From NCBI GenBank assembly GCA_016281435.1, contig JAEEIQ010000018.1, positions 18,000-81,999 on the forward strand: 64,000 nt of DNA, written 5' to 3'. Position numbers and translations under genes: made by a program. The DNA is from Bacteroidales bacterium (lineage in GTDB: Bacteria; Bacteroidota; Bacteroidia; Bacteroidales; UBA932). Below the pieces are notes generated by a model, which saw only the letters and a program-made list of their open reading frames with translations, searched no databases and was not told the origin of the DNA. How positions within the stretch are numbered: position 1 is the first letter of the stretch; every line of letters starts with the position of its first letter. Positions 26,941-37,000 of this stretch are shown piece by piece.

Positions 26941-27264
26941 TTATAGGTTTATATTATTACTTTCACGTTCTTTCAGGAATTCCAGCACGGTATCCCGCTC
27001 TTTCGAGGACCTCTCGTTGTCCACCTCCCAGAATGCCTTCACGACATCCACCTTCTTCTCGATCTGGGCGACGACGGCACGGATCCTCGTTTCGGTCGTG
27101 CGGGTAAGTATCTTGAACTTGTGTATTCCCTCGATCGTGGAAGGATACACGAGCAGTTTCTCGATATTGAGGCTGCGCCTCGTGAAAATGCCGGCCACCG
27201 CACTGAGAAGACCTACCTGGTTCTCCGTGTAAGCCGTTATCTCATAAAGTTTCTCAGTTTCCAT
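26941..27264 (-). CDS. ilvN: Acetolactate synthase small (regulatory) subunit
   Basis: 107 residues from METEKLYEIT. A single ACT domain (about 4-80: NQVGLLSAVAGIFTRRSLNIEKL) binds valine and activates the catalytic subunit. It is short, like the enterobacterial IlvN, lacking the second domain of the 160-190-residue IlvH type. A TTG two codons upstream is in frame but the ATG is preferred. It overlaps the ilvB stop by 11 bases, so the subunits are translationally coupled. Confidence 0.92.
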   Translation of the reverse strand: METEKLYEITAYTENQVGLLSAVAGIFTRRSLNIEKLLVYPSTIEGIHKFKILTRTTETRIRAVVAQIEKKVDVVKAFWEVDNERSSKERDTVLEFLKERESNNINL

Positions 27265-28984
27265 ACTCAAACCAGTCTTCGGTGTTCAACATTATCTGGT
27301 CCACGCTCTTTCCGGGAGGGATCATGGGAAACACGAGGCTCTCCTCTCGGACATGGACATTGAGGATGCGAGGCTTGTCATCCGCGAGCATGCGCCCGAT
27401 TGCCGGAGCGAGATCCGCCCTGTCCTCCACGTTTTCGCATTCGATCCCGAAGGCGGACGCAAGCATCTTGAAATCCGGATTCACCAGCTTCGTGCAGGAA
27501 TACCTCTGCTTGAAGAACAGTTCCTGCCACATGCGGACATTTCCAAGCCAGTTGTTGTTAAGCAGGATTATCTTGACTCCGACGCCTTCCTGCATTATGG
27601 TTCCGAGCTCCTGCCCGGTCATCTGTATGCCGCCGTCCCCGACAAAAAGGCACACCGTCCTGTCCGGGGCGGCGATCTTGGCTCCTATCGCGGCCGGAAG
27701 CCCGAAGCCCATGGTACCGAGCCCGCCGGAGCTGAGGAAGCTGCGGCTGCGCCTGAAGACGGAATAACGGGCGGCGAGCATCTGGTTCTGGCCCACGTCG
27801 GTGACGATAAGAGCTTCTCCCTTAGTCGCTTTCGCTACGGCGGCGACTACTTCCCCGGGATTGATCAGGCCCTCTCCGGGCTCCGTCTCAGGCTCCGTCA
27901 CCTTGTGTTTCTCGACGGCGTTGCAAAGGATGGACTCCATCTGCCACTCGGGGCATTTGCGCTCGCGTATCAGCTCCGTCAGCCGCTTGAGCACCTTCTT
28001 CGCATCTCCTACTATCCCGAGATCCACGGGCACGTTCTTGCCTATTTCAGAAGGGTCTATGTCGATATGGATGATCCTGGCCTGCCGGGCGTAAGTCTGC
28101 AGATTGCCGGTCACACGGTCGTCGAAACGCATCCCGACCGCAATGAGAAGGTCGCACTGCTGGGTCATCACGTTGGGGGCGAGGTTCCCGTGCATGCCGA
28201 GCATCCCCTTGAAATGGGGATTGTCGGACGGGAGGGCGCTGAGGCCGAGGAGCGTGCTCCCCGCAGGGATATCCCCCTTCTCAAGGAAGGCGTCCAGCTC
28301 CCGCTCCGCACCGGACAGGATGATCCCCTGCCCGTAAACGACGTACGGCTTTTCAGCCTGGTTTATCATTTCAGCAGCCTTCAGGATGCTTTCTTCGGAT
28401 GGCTCCGGATCGGGGACATAACTGCGGATGAAGTTGCATTTTTTCGGAATGAACTCGGCAAGTCCAGTCTGCGCGTCGCGGGTGAAATCCAGCACGACGG
28501 GCCCCGGCCGGCCGCTTCCGGCGATGAAAAACGCCCTCGAGACAGCCCAGGCGACATCTTCCGCCCTGCGTATCTGATAGCTCCACTTGGTTATGGGGGT
28601 CGTCATTCCTATGAGGTCGGTCTCCTGGAAGGCATCCGAACCGAGCAGCGAAGAATTGACCTGCCCGGCGACCACGACCACAGGTGTGGAATCGATCATC
28701 GCATCCGCGACACCCGTTATCACGTTAGTCGCTCCGGGACCGGAGGTGACCAGCACGAATCCGGGCTCCCCCTTCACACGGGCATAGCCCTGGGCCGCAT
28801 GTATGGCTCCCTGCTCATGCCTCACCAGAACATGGTGGAGCCGGTCCAGATAATCATACAGCTTGTCGTAAACGGGCATGATGGCTCCGCCGGGGTAACC
28901 GAACACGGTATCCACCCCCTGTACGAGAAGTTGTTCCAGCAGGATCTCAGCCCCGCTTATGGTCTTTCCTTTCTTTTCCTCCAT
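27254..28984 (-). CDS. ilvB: Acetolactate synthase large (catalytic) subunit
   Basis: 576-residue ThDP enzyme making acetolactate (for valine/leucine) or acetohydroxybutyrate (for isoleucine). The catalytic glutamate is in RHEQGAIHAAQGYAR near residue 55-69. The ThDP-metal motif begins at GDGGIQM and ends at NNNWLGNVRMWQELFF. The central FAD-type domain has GMRFDDRVTG. One base separates it from ilvD. All domains are complete. Confidence 0.96.
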   Translation of the reverse strand: MEEKKGKTISGAEILLEQLLVQGVDTVFGYPGGAIMPVYDKLYDYLDRLHHVLVRHEQGAIHAAQGYARVKGEPGFVLVTSGPGATNVITGVADAMIDSTPVVVVAGQVNSSLLGSDAFQETDLIGMTTPITKWSYQIRRAEDVAWAVSRAFFIAGSGRPGPVVLDFTRDAQTGLAEFIPKKCNFIRSYVPDPEPSEESILKAAEMINQAEKPYVVYGQGIILSGAERELDAFLEKGDIPAGSTLLGLSALPSDNPHFKGMLGMHGNLAPNVMTQQCDLLIAVGMRFDDRVTGNLQTYARQARIIHIDIDPSEIGKNVPVDLGIVGDAKKVLKRLTELIRERKCPEWQMESILCNAVEKHKVTEPETEPGEGLINPGEVVAAVAKATKGEALIVTDVGQNQMLAARYSVFRRSRSFLSSGGLGTMGFGLPAAIGAKIAAPDRTVCLFVGDGGIQMTGQELGTIMQEGVGVKIILLNNNWLGNVRMWQELFFKQRYSCTKLVNPDFKMLASAFGIECENVEDRADLAPAIGRMLADDKPRILNVHVREESLVFPMIPPGKSVDQIMLNTEDWFEYGN

Positions 28985-28985
28985 G

Positions 28986-30815
28986 TCAGTCCTCCACTAT
29001 TCTGCGTGCTCCCTTGTCGGCACTGCTGACCATCGACGAATAGGCCCTGAGCGCCGCGGAGACCTTGCGCTCGCGATGCGGCGGCGTGAAGGCCCTGCGC
29101 CCGCGCGCTTCTTCCTCGAGGCGCCTTGCGGCCAGCTCTTCCGCGCTCAGTTCCAAGGAGATGGAACGGGACGGGATGTCGATCTTGATGATGTCACCGT
29201 CGCGGACGAGGGCGATGTTTCCGCCGGCCGCAGCCTCAGGGGACACATGACCTATGCTGAGGCCCGAAGTACCTCCGCTGAAACGGCCGTCAGTGATGAG
29301 GGCGCACTCCTTTCCGAGATGCATCGACTTGATATAGGATGTGGGATACAGCATCTCCTGCATCCCGGGGCCGCCTTTCGGTCCTTCATAATTGATCACG
29401 ACGACGTCTCCGCTCCTGACCTTGCCGCCGAGGATGCCGTCGCAGGCGGCCTCCTGTGAATCGAAGACCTTCGCCGGGCCCTCGAAATGCCAGATGCTCT
29501 CGTCCACGCCGGCAGTCTTAATCACGCAGCCGTCCACGGCAAGATTCCCGAAAAGCACGGCGAGACCGCCGTCTGCGGTATATGCATGCCCGAGGTCGCG
29601 TATGCACCCGGCGCTGCGGTCTGTATCAAGGCTGTCGAAGCGGCAGTCCTGCGAGCCCAGCTCTATGTTGCGCCTTCGCGCCGGAGCCGCGGTATACAGT
29701 TCAATGGCCTCCGGAGAAGGATTCGCGCAGCAGATGTCGTACCTGGCCGCCGCCTCTGAGAGGGCCATGCCGTCGACACGGCGCACATCCCCGTTCACGA
29801 GACCGCCCTTCAGCAGTTCACCGAGTATGCCAAGGACTCCGCCGGCCCTTCCCACGTCTTCGATGTGGTAGCGGTTCGTGTTCGGAGCCACCTTGCAGAT
29901 GCAGGGCACCTTGCGGGAAAGGGCGTCTATATCCTTCATGGTGAAGTCGGTACCGGCTTCGCCGGCGACCGCGAGAAGATGCAGGACGGTGTTCGTCGAG
30001 CCTCCCATCGCTATGTCGAGTGTCATCGCGTTCAGGAATGCGTCCTTCGTGGCTATGTTCCTCGGGAGGACGGACTCGTCGTCCTCCACGTAGAACTTTC
30101 TCGCGTTTTCAACTATCTGCCTCGCGGCCCTGAGCATAAGTTCCCTGCGCATGGCGTGCGTGGCCAGGATGGTCCCGTTGCCGGGCAAGGACAGGCCTAT
30201 GGCCTCTGTCAGGCAGTTCATGGAATTGGCCGTGAACATGCCGGAGCAGCTGCCGCAAGTCGGACAGGCGCTCCTTTCAATCGCTTCCACCTCCGCATCG
30301 GAAACCGACGGATCCGCGGAACGTACCATGGCGTCGATGAGGTCGAGACGCTCCTTGCCGAGGAGGCCGGCTTCCATCGGGCCGCCTGAAACGAAAACGG
30401 TCGGGATATTGAGGCGCATCGCCGCTATCAGCATGCCCGGAGTCACCTTGTCGCAATTGCTTATGCACACCAGGGCGTCCGCCTTGTGGGCGTTGACCAT
30501 ATACTCGACGCTGTCGGCGATCACTTCCCGGGAAGGCAGCGAATAAAGCATGCCGTCGTGGCCCATCGCGATGCCGTCGTCGACCGCGATCGTGTCGAAC
30601 TCGGCCGCAAAGCAGCCCAGACGCTCTATCTCTTCCTTGACTATGCGTCCCGCGTCGTGCAGGTGCACATGTCCGGGGACGAACTGGGTGAATGAATTGG
30701 CAATCGCTATGACAGGCTTCCCGAACTGGGACTCCTTCATTCCGTCGGCACGCCAGAGGGACCTGGCGCCGGCCATCCTACGACCTTCAAAGGTCACACT
30801 ACTACGCAACTTCAT
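28986..30815 (-). CDS. ilvD: Dihydroxyacid dehydratase
   Basis: 609 residues. It dehydrates 2,3-dihydroxy acids to 2-oxo acids in valine and isoleucine synthesis. Iron-sulfur cysteines are in [10 protein letters not shown] and [19 protein letters not shown]. The C-terminal [14 protein letters not shown] segment is intact. It is the first gene of the 14-gene operon and is divergent from thrA across 106 bases. No convincing TAnnTTTG box was found for it: the best candidate is TTTG (30893-30890) with TATTGTTT 21 bases on, two mismatches. No leader peptide or T-box is visible. Confidence 0.96.
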   Translation of the reverse strand: MKLRSSVTFEGRRMAGARSLWRADGMKESQFGKPVIAIANSFTQFVPGHVHLHDAGRIVKEEIERLGCFAAEFDTIAVDDGIAMGHDGMLYSLPSREVIADSVEYMVNAHKADALVCISNCDKVTPGMLIAAMRLNIPTVFVSGGPMEAGLLGKERLDLIDAMVRSADPSVSDAEVEAIERSACPTCGSCSGMFTANSMNCLTEAIGLSLPGNGTILATHAMRRELMLRAARQIVENARKFYVEDDESVLPRNIATKDAFLNAMTLDIAMGGSTNTVLHLLAVAGEAGTDFTMKDIDALSRKVPCICKVAPNTNRYHIEDVGRAGGVLGILGELLKGGLVNGDVRRVDGMALSEAAARYDICCANPSPEAIELYTAAPARRRNIELGSQDCRFDSLDTDRSAGCIRDLGHAYTADGGLAVLFGNLAVDGCVIKTAGVDESIWHFEGPAKVFDSQEAACDGILGGKVRSGDVVVINYEGPKGGPGMQEMLYPTSYIKSMHLGKECALITDGRFSGGTSGLSIGHVSPEAAAGGNIALVRDGDIIKIDIPSRSISLELSAEELAARRLEEEARGRRAFTPPHRERKVSAALRAYSSMVSSADKGARRIVED

Positions 30816-30875
30816 AAACTAACTAAATCAAGAAACAATAATCGTGAAAATAATCGGAAAAAACAATATTTTCCC

Positions 30876-30883
30876 TATATTTG
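30876..30883 (+). promoter_or_regulatory. -7 element of the thrA promoter
   Basis: TATATTTG matches TAnnTTTG exactly, 38 bases before the thrA ATG. A -33 TTTG at the normal distance is not seen. The same short intergenic stretch must hold the ilvD promoter on the other strand. Confidence 0.5.
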
Positions 30884-30921
30884 ACCGCACAAAACGTTGG
30901 TTGGAACCATAATTTCAGTCT

Positions 30922-33357
30922 ATGAAGGTCATAAAGTTCGGAGGAACCTCCGTAGGATCCGCAGGTCCGCTGCGCAATGTAAAGGAAATAGCGGAGTCCC
31001 GTGACGGGAGTCTGGTGGTAGTCGTATCCGCCCTCGGCGGAGTAACCGACACCCTGCTCGAATGCGCCAGGAAGGCGGAAAAGGGAGACGAAAGCTATAA
31101 ATCTGTATTCGAAGGAATAAAAGAACGTCATCTCAATTTAATTTCAAGTATACTTGGAGGCAGCTGCGACGGGCCGGTCTCCGAAATTCCGGGGATGATG
31201 AAAGAACTGGAGACCCTTTTGGACGGCGTCTCCACTCTCGGCGTCCTGCCACCGAAGACGGCTGCGCAGATCGTAAGTTTCGGGGAGCGCATGTCCTCCC
31301 GTATAGTTGCTGCGATGCTGGACGGGGCTGTCCTCTTCGACCCCCTCACCTTCATCAAGACAAGGGTTGTCGAAGGTCGTACGATGCTCGACGGAGAAAA
31401 GACCGAATCTCTCGTAAAAAAAGCATTCGAGGGATTCGACAAAAGCCATGGTATCGCCGTCGTACCGGGATTTATCTCAACCGATACTTTAAGCGGGGAA
31501 ATAACCAACCTGGGTCGCGGCGGATCCGACTACACTGCGAGCATAATAGCTGCCGCCCTCGACGCCGAAAGCCTTGAGATATGGACTGACGTCGACGGTT
31601 TCATGACCGCGGACCCGAGGATAATCAAGACCTCTTACGTCATAGACGAACTCAGTTTCGCCGAGGCGATGGAACTTTGCAACTTCGGCGCGAAAGTGAT
31701 TTACCCGCCGGCATTATACCCTGTCTATCCGAAAGATATCCCGGTTCATATAAAGAATACCTTCAATCCTTCCGCAAAGGGTTCAGTGATACGCCGGGAG
31801 TCTTCTCCCCTGACCCGCGCCGTGACCGGCATATCCTCCATCGACAACGCATGCCTGATAACCGTATCCGGCGCCTCGATGGCCGGAATCATAGGCGTGG
31901 ACAGCCGTATATTCAATGTACTCGCGCACCACGGCATCAGCGTGTTCCTGGTCTGCCAGTCCTCATCCGAGACCAACATCTCGCTCGGAGTGATGGAAGA
32001 CTGCGCCGACCTGGCCTGCGAACTGCTGGAAAAGGAATTCGAACATGAGATTTCCGAAGGTTCGATGTCCCCTGTCCAGATCCATCACGGGCTCGCCACG
32101 GTCGCAATCGTGGGCGAAAAGATGAAAAGGAACGCCGGTATCGCAGGAAAGCTATTCAGCGTACTCGGCCGCAACGGCATAAGCATCATCGCCTGCGCCC
32201 AGGGAACCGAAGAAAGGAACATCTCCTTCGTAATCGAGAAAAAGCACCTCAGGAAGGCCCTGAACGTCATACACGACAGTTTCTTCCTCTCCGTATACCA
32301 GGAACTTAATCTCTTTATCTGCGGCATAGGAACAGTCGGAGGCCAGCTCCTCGGGCAGATTTCCGCCCAGAGGGAGAAGTTGATGAAGGAAAGGAACCTG
32401 AAGCTCAACGTGGTCGGAATAGCCCGCAGCAACAGGGGCGTCTTCGACCGCGACGGGATAGACCTTTCGGGCTGGAGGGAAGCCCTTGCCGGTGGACGCG
32501 AACTCAATCCGGCCACCCTCCGCGACGAAGTGATAGGGATGAATATCTTCAACTCGGTCTTCGTGGACTGCACGGCCAGTTCCGAAGTGGCATCCCTTTA
32601 CAAGGATTTCTTCGAACACGGTATTTCCGTCGTGGCGGCCAACAAGATAGCAGCGTCCTCTGAATACGGGAATTACGCCGCCCTGAAGGCCCTGGCACGC
32701 AAACGCGGGGTGAAATACCTTTTCGAGACCAACGTGGGAGCGGGACTTCCGATCATCAACACGATAAACGCCCTTCGCAACAGCGGAGACAAGATCCAGA
32801 AGATAGAAGCCGTAGTCAGCGGCACGCTCAATTTCATCTTCAACACCCTCTCGGAAGACATCCCCTTCAGCCAGACGGTCAGGATGGCCAAGGAACAGGG
32901 CTTCTCGGAACCGGATCCAAGGATCGACCTCTCCGGCAAGGACGTCATCCGCAAGCTCGTTATCCTCGCCCGCGAGGCCGGGTTCGTCGTGAACCAGGAA
33001 GACGTGGACGCCCGGCTGTTCATTCCGAAAGAATTCTTCGACTGCCCGATCGAGGAGTTCTGGGAAAAACTCCCGGGGCTAGACGCCGCTTTCGAGAAGG
33101 AACGCAGGCGCCTTGCCGCCGAGCACAAACGCTGGCGCTTCGTCGCAAGGATCGAGGACGGCAAGTACTCGGTCGGGCTCGACGAGTTCGTCGAAGGCCA
33201 CTCCTTCTACGTGCTCGAAGGGTCGAACAACATCGTGCTCCTGACGACCGAACGCTACCACGAACACCCGATGCTGATCCAGGGTTACGGAGCAGGCGCA
33301 TCGGTCACTGCAGCAGGCGTTTTCGCTGACATAATCAGCATCGCAAATATCGCGTAA
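30922..33357 (+). CDS. thrA: Bifunctional aspartokinase / homoserine dehydrogenase
   Basis: 811 residues. The aspartokinase domain (1 to about 290) has KFGGTSVGSA at the start, TTAAQIVSFGE-type PKTAAQIVSFGERMSS, and NLGRGGSDYTA. Two ACT modules follow (about 310-450), then homoserine dehydrogenase (about 460-811) with GIGTVGGQLL, AANKIAAS and the catalytic-region GLSEPDPRIDLSGKDV-like segment. It supplies aspartyl phosphate and homoserine for threonine and methionine. thrB and thrC, often adjacent in Bacteroides, are not present here; instead the divergent operon carries metX and metY, which use the homoserine. Allosteric control through the ACT domains is expected. Confidence 0.95.
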   Translation: MKVIKFGGTSVGSAGPLRNVKEIAESRDGSLVVVVSALGGVTDTLLECARKAEKGDESYKSVFEGIKERHLNLISSILGGSCDGPVSEIPGMMKELETLLDGVSTLGVLPPKTAAQIVSFGERMSSRIVAAMLDGAVLFDPLTFIKTRVVEGRTMLDGEKTESLVKKAFEGFDKSHGIAVVPGFISTDTLSGEITNLGRGGSDYTASIIAAALDAESLEIWTDVDGFMTADPRIIKTSYVIDELSFAEAMELCNFGAKVIYPPALYPVYPKDIPVHIKNTFNPSAKGSVIRRESSPLTRAVTGISSIDNACLITVSGASMAGIIGVDSRIFNVLAHHGISVFLVCQSSSETNISLGVMEDCADLACELLEKEFEHEISEGSMSPVQIHHGLATVAIVGEKMKRNAGIAGKLFSVLGRNGISIIACAQGTEERNISFVIEKKHLRKALNVIHDSFFLSVYQELNLFICGIGTVGGQLLGQISAQREKLMKERNLKLNVVGIARSNRGVFDRDGIDLSGWREALAGGRELNPATLRDEVIGMNIFNSVFVDCTASSEVASLYKDFFEHGISVVAANKIAASSEYGNYAALKALARKRGVKYLFETNVGAGLPIINTINALRNSGDKIQKIEAVVSGTLNFIFNTLSEDIPFSQTVRMAKEQGFSEPDPRIDLSGKDVIRKLVILAREAGFVVNQEDVDARLFIPKEFFDCPIEEFWEKLPGLDAAFEKERRRLAAEHKRWRFVARIEDGKYSVGLDEFVEGHSFYVLEGSNNIVLLTTERYHEHPMLIQGYGAGASVTAAGVFADIISIANIA

Positions 33358-33363
33358 CGATAT

Positions 33364-33398
33364 TAACATATTTGTTACCCGTCTTAACATCTTTGTTT
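33364..33398. promoter_or_regulatory. Tandem palindromes, candidate operators
   Basis: TAACA-TATT-TGTTA (33364-33377) is a perfect palindrome. AACA-TCTT-TGTT (33386-33397) is a second, shorter one, with centres exactly 21 bases (two helical turns) apart, just after thrA and about 120-155 bases before the purE promoter -33 box. Each also contains CAnnTTTG, one mismatch from a -7 element. Confidence 0.4.
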
Positions 33399-33487
33399 CG
33401 CACACTTATAATCAGTGCGTTAATCTAACACGGAGTCTTCAAGACGATTATTTATAAACAATAGGCCCCAACTTATCAACAAGCCCC

Positions 33488-33514
33488 TTTTCCGGCTTTG
33501 AAACTGCCGGAAAA
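33488..33514. promoter_or_regulatory. Inverted repeat within the purE promoter
   Basis: TTTTCCGGC and GCCGGAAAA form a perfect 9-base inverted repeat around the loop TTTGAAACT. The loop holds the -33 TTTG of the purE promoter. No T run follows, so a terminator for thrA is less likely than an operator. This would suit purine-responsive repression. Confidence 0.45.
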
Positions 33515-33527
33515 AGTCTTAAATTCG
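33497..33527 (+). promoter_or_regulatory. Promoter of the purine operon
   Basis: TTTG (33497-33500), 19-base spacer and TAAATTCG (33520-33527). The -7 box has one mismatch to TAnnTTTG, and the spacing is ideal. The predicted leader before purE is about 24 bases. Confidence 0.6.
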
Positions 33528-33555
33528 CACTCCGTTAGTTGTATTTTCAGGGGCT

Positions 33556-34023
33556 ATGAAAGTCAGTATAATCATGGGGTCCAAGAGCGACTGGGGCGTA
33601 ATGTCCGCCGCTTGCGAGACGCTCGATTCGTTCGGGGTTCCGTACGAAAAGAAAGTGATAAGTGCACACCGCACTCCGGAGTTCTTCCTCGATTACATGA
33701 AAGGCGCGCGCGGACGCGGCGTCGATGTCGTGATCGCGGGTGCGGGCGGAGCGGCCCACCTCCCGGGGATGTGCGCGGCGATGACTTCCCTCCCCGTCAT
33801 CGGGGTTCCGATCAAGAGCGCCGCGCTGAACGGACTCGACTCCCTCCTCTCAATTGTCCAGATGCCATCGGGCGTGCCGGTTGCGACGATGGCGATAGAC
33901 GGAGCGAAGAACGCAGCCCTCTACGCCGTCTCGATACTCGCCCTGGGCGATGAGGATCTGGCCGCCCGGCTGACCGAGTTCCGGAAAAAACAAGCTGAAA
34001 AAGTCCTCCAAACAGAGCTTTAG
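33556..34023 (+). CDS. purE: N5-carboxyaminoimidazole ribonucleotide mutase
   Basis: 155 residues. It shifts the carboxyl group of N5-CAIR to give CAIR in purine synthesis. The phosphate-binding MGSKSDW (about 8-14), SAHRTPE (39-45) and [11 protein letters not shown] signatures are present. It is first in an eight-gene operon. No purK lies in this window, so whether the organism uses the ATP-dependent carboxylation route depends on genes elsewhere. Two bases separate it from purL. Confidence 0.95.
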   Translation: MKVSIIMGSKSDWGVMSAACETLDSFGVPYEKKVISAHRTPEFFLDYMKGARGRGVDVVIAGAGGAAHLPGMCAAMTSLPVIGVPIKSAALNGLDSLLSIVQMPSGVPVATMAIDGAKNAALYAVSILALGDEDLAARLTEFRKKQAEKVLQTEL

Positions 34024-34025
34024 CA

Positions 34026-37000
34026 ATGAAATACCACCGCATTTTCGTAGAGAAGTCTTCGGAGTTTCAGGTAGAGGCACGCAGCCTCAGGAATGAATTC
34101 AACGAAAACCTTTCTCTGAACCTCCGTTCCCTGCGGCTTCTCAACGTCTATGACCTTTTCGGGTTCACGGACGAGTTGCTTGAACGCTGCCGCTACCGGG
34201 TGTTCGGGGAGACCGTCACCGACACTGTCATGGACGAATGTCCCCTGGAAGGCCGCAAGTACCTGGCAGTGGAGTACATCCCGGGCCAGTTCGACCAGAG
34301 AGCGTCTTCCGCCGTGGACTGCGTCCGCCTGATAGATCCGGACGCGGAAGTCTCCATACGTTCTTCGCGCCTCATGATCTTCGACGACGACCTGTCCGAA
34401 GAGGATCTCGACATAATCCGCAAATACTACATAAACGCGGTGGAATGCCGTGAAAAGGATCTGGGGCGTCTCTGCCCCGATGAGACCGCCGAAGTCCGCC
34501 CCATCGCCCGCCTGGACGGGTTCACGTCCTGGTCCACGGAGCGCCTGGAGGAATTCCGCCGCGACTGGGGCCTTGCGATGAGCCCGGCCGACCTCCGGGA
34601 GATAGTGCGCTACTACAAAGAAGAAAAGCGCGACCCGACGGAAACGGAAATCCGCATCCTGGACACCTACTGGAGCGACCACTGCCGCCATACGACCTTC
34701 ACGTCCGAACTTACCTCCATCAAGATAGACGACTCCTTCATCCGCAGCGAGATCGAATCCGAGCTCGGGGAATTCCACGCAATGCGCAAGGCCCTCGGCC
34801 GCGAAGGCAAGAGCCTCTGCCTCATGGAACTGGCCACGATAGGTGCCCGTTATCTCCGAAAGCAGGGACTCCTCGAGGACCTCGAACAGAGCGAGGAGAA
34901 CAACGCCTGCAGCATCTTTGTCGACGTGGATGTTGACGGAAAGAAGGAAAAGTGGATACTACAGTTCAAGAACGAGACCCACAACCACCCGACTGAAATC
35001 GAGCCCTTCGGCGGCGCGGCCACCTGCCTCGGCGGGGCCATCCGAGATCCCCTTTCCGGAAGGGCCTACGTCTATCAGGCCATGCGCGTGACGGGCGCCG
35101 GAGACATCTGCGCCCCCGTTTCGGCGACCCTGCCCGGCAAGTTGCCGCAGAGCGTAATCACCCGCAAGGCGGCCGCCGGATACTCGTCCTACGGCAACCA
35201 GATAGGCCTTGCTACAACCCAGGTCAGCGAAATTTACCACGACGGCTACACGGCCAAGCGCCTCGAAGTCGGGGCCGTGGTCGGAGCCGTGAAGGCGTCC
35301 TCGGTGCGCCGCGAAAGCCCCGCACCCGGAGATGCCATCCTGCTTCTCGGAGGCCGCACGGGGCGCGACGGCATAGGCGGAGCCACCGGGTCCTCGAAGA
35401 GCCACACCGGCAATTCCCTGGAAACCTGCGGCAGCGAGGTCCAGAAGGGCAACGCTCCCGAAGAAAGGAAGCTCCAGCGCATGTTCCGCCGTCCCGAGGT
35501 CACGCGTCTCATAAAGAAATCCAACGACTTCGGCGCGGGCGGCGTCAGCGTGGCCATCGGTGAACTCGCCCCCGGCCTCGACATATGGCTGGACCGCGTG
35601 CCCGTCAAGTATTCCGGCCTCAACGCCACGGAAATAGCGATCAGCGAGTCCCAGGAAAGGATGGCAGTCGTAGTCGAAGCGAAGAACCTCGAAGCCTTCA
35701 AGGCCTTCGCCGCGGCCGACAACGTGGAAATCACGCATGTCGCCGACGTGACGGACAGCGGGCGCATGCGCATGTACTACGGCAGCGAGAAAGTCGCCGA
35801 CCTGTCCCGTGAATTCATCGACAGCGCCGGCGCGAAGCATTACGCCCAGGCTGAAATAGGGCCCGTGGAAGAAAAGGACCCCTTCCGCCGCATAATCGAA
35901 GGCGGGAGCACGGCGGAGAAGATGCTGAGCCTGATGAAGGACAGCAACGTCGCCTCCCAGAAGGGCCTTGCGGAGATGTTCGACGCCACTATCGGCCGCT
36001 CCACTGTCCTGATGCCCTTCGGAGGCAGGCGCCAGGCCACTCCCGCGCAGGTTTCCGTGCAGAAGCTTCCTACAGACGGATACACGGATACGGCCAGCAT
36101 GATGGCCTACGGCTACAATCCCTTCCTCAGCAGCTGGAGCCCGTACCACGGCGCCGCCTATGCCGTGGTCGACGCCTGCTCGAAGGTTGCCGCCGCGGGC
36201 GGAGACTGGTCCCGCATGCGCTTCTCGTACCAGGAGTACTTCGAAAGGATGACCTCCGATCCCCACACCTGGGGCAAGCCTCTCGCCGCCCTGCTCGGTG
36301 CGCTCAAGATGCAGAGGACACTCGGCCTGCCGTCCATAGGCGGCAAGGACTCCATGAGCGGATCCTTCGAGGACCTGAAGGTCCCTCCCACCCTGATCGC
36401 ATTCGGCATCACCACCGTGGATGCATCCAAGGTGATTTCGCCCGAATTCAAGAAGGCCGGAGACAGGCTGTATATCCTCCGGCACACACCCCGGGCGGAC
36501 TTCATGCCCGACACCGACGCCCTTAAGGAAAACTGGTCCCGCGTGCACCGGATGATCGGCGACGGCAAGATAGCCGCGGCCTGGTCCGTAGGATTCGGCG
36601 GAATCGCCGAGGCCGTCGCGAAGATGGCCTTCGGCAACGCGCTCGGAGCAAGGATCGACCTGGCCCCCGACGGCATTTTCGACTGGAACTACGGCTCGAT
36701 AATAGTGGAATCCGGGACCGGCCTCAGCTCCGAAGGATTTGAAGCCATAGGTGAGGTGACTGGAGAAAACTTCCTGGAAATAAGCGGAGAAAAAATATCT
36801 CTCAAGGAGCTTGAAAAGGCCAACGTCTCGCGCTACTCGAAAGTCTTCCCTCAGGTCTGCAAGCCCCAGTCCGACATGCTCTTCGGCAAGACGGAGTCTT
36901 CCTCCGGCAAGAAGGCCGCCGAATACGAAGGCCCGGCCGTGGAGCACCCCCTGGTGTACATCCCCGTCTTCCCCGGAACGAACTGCGACTACGACACCGC

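Noticed and set aside
30816..30921. Leader peptide, attenuator or T-box before ilvD
   Set aside because: Only 106 bases are available and shared with the thrA promoter. No run of Ile/Leu/Val codons or specifier stem-loop was found.
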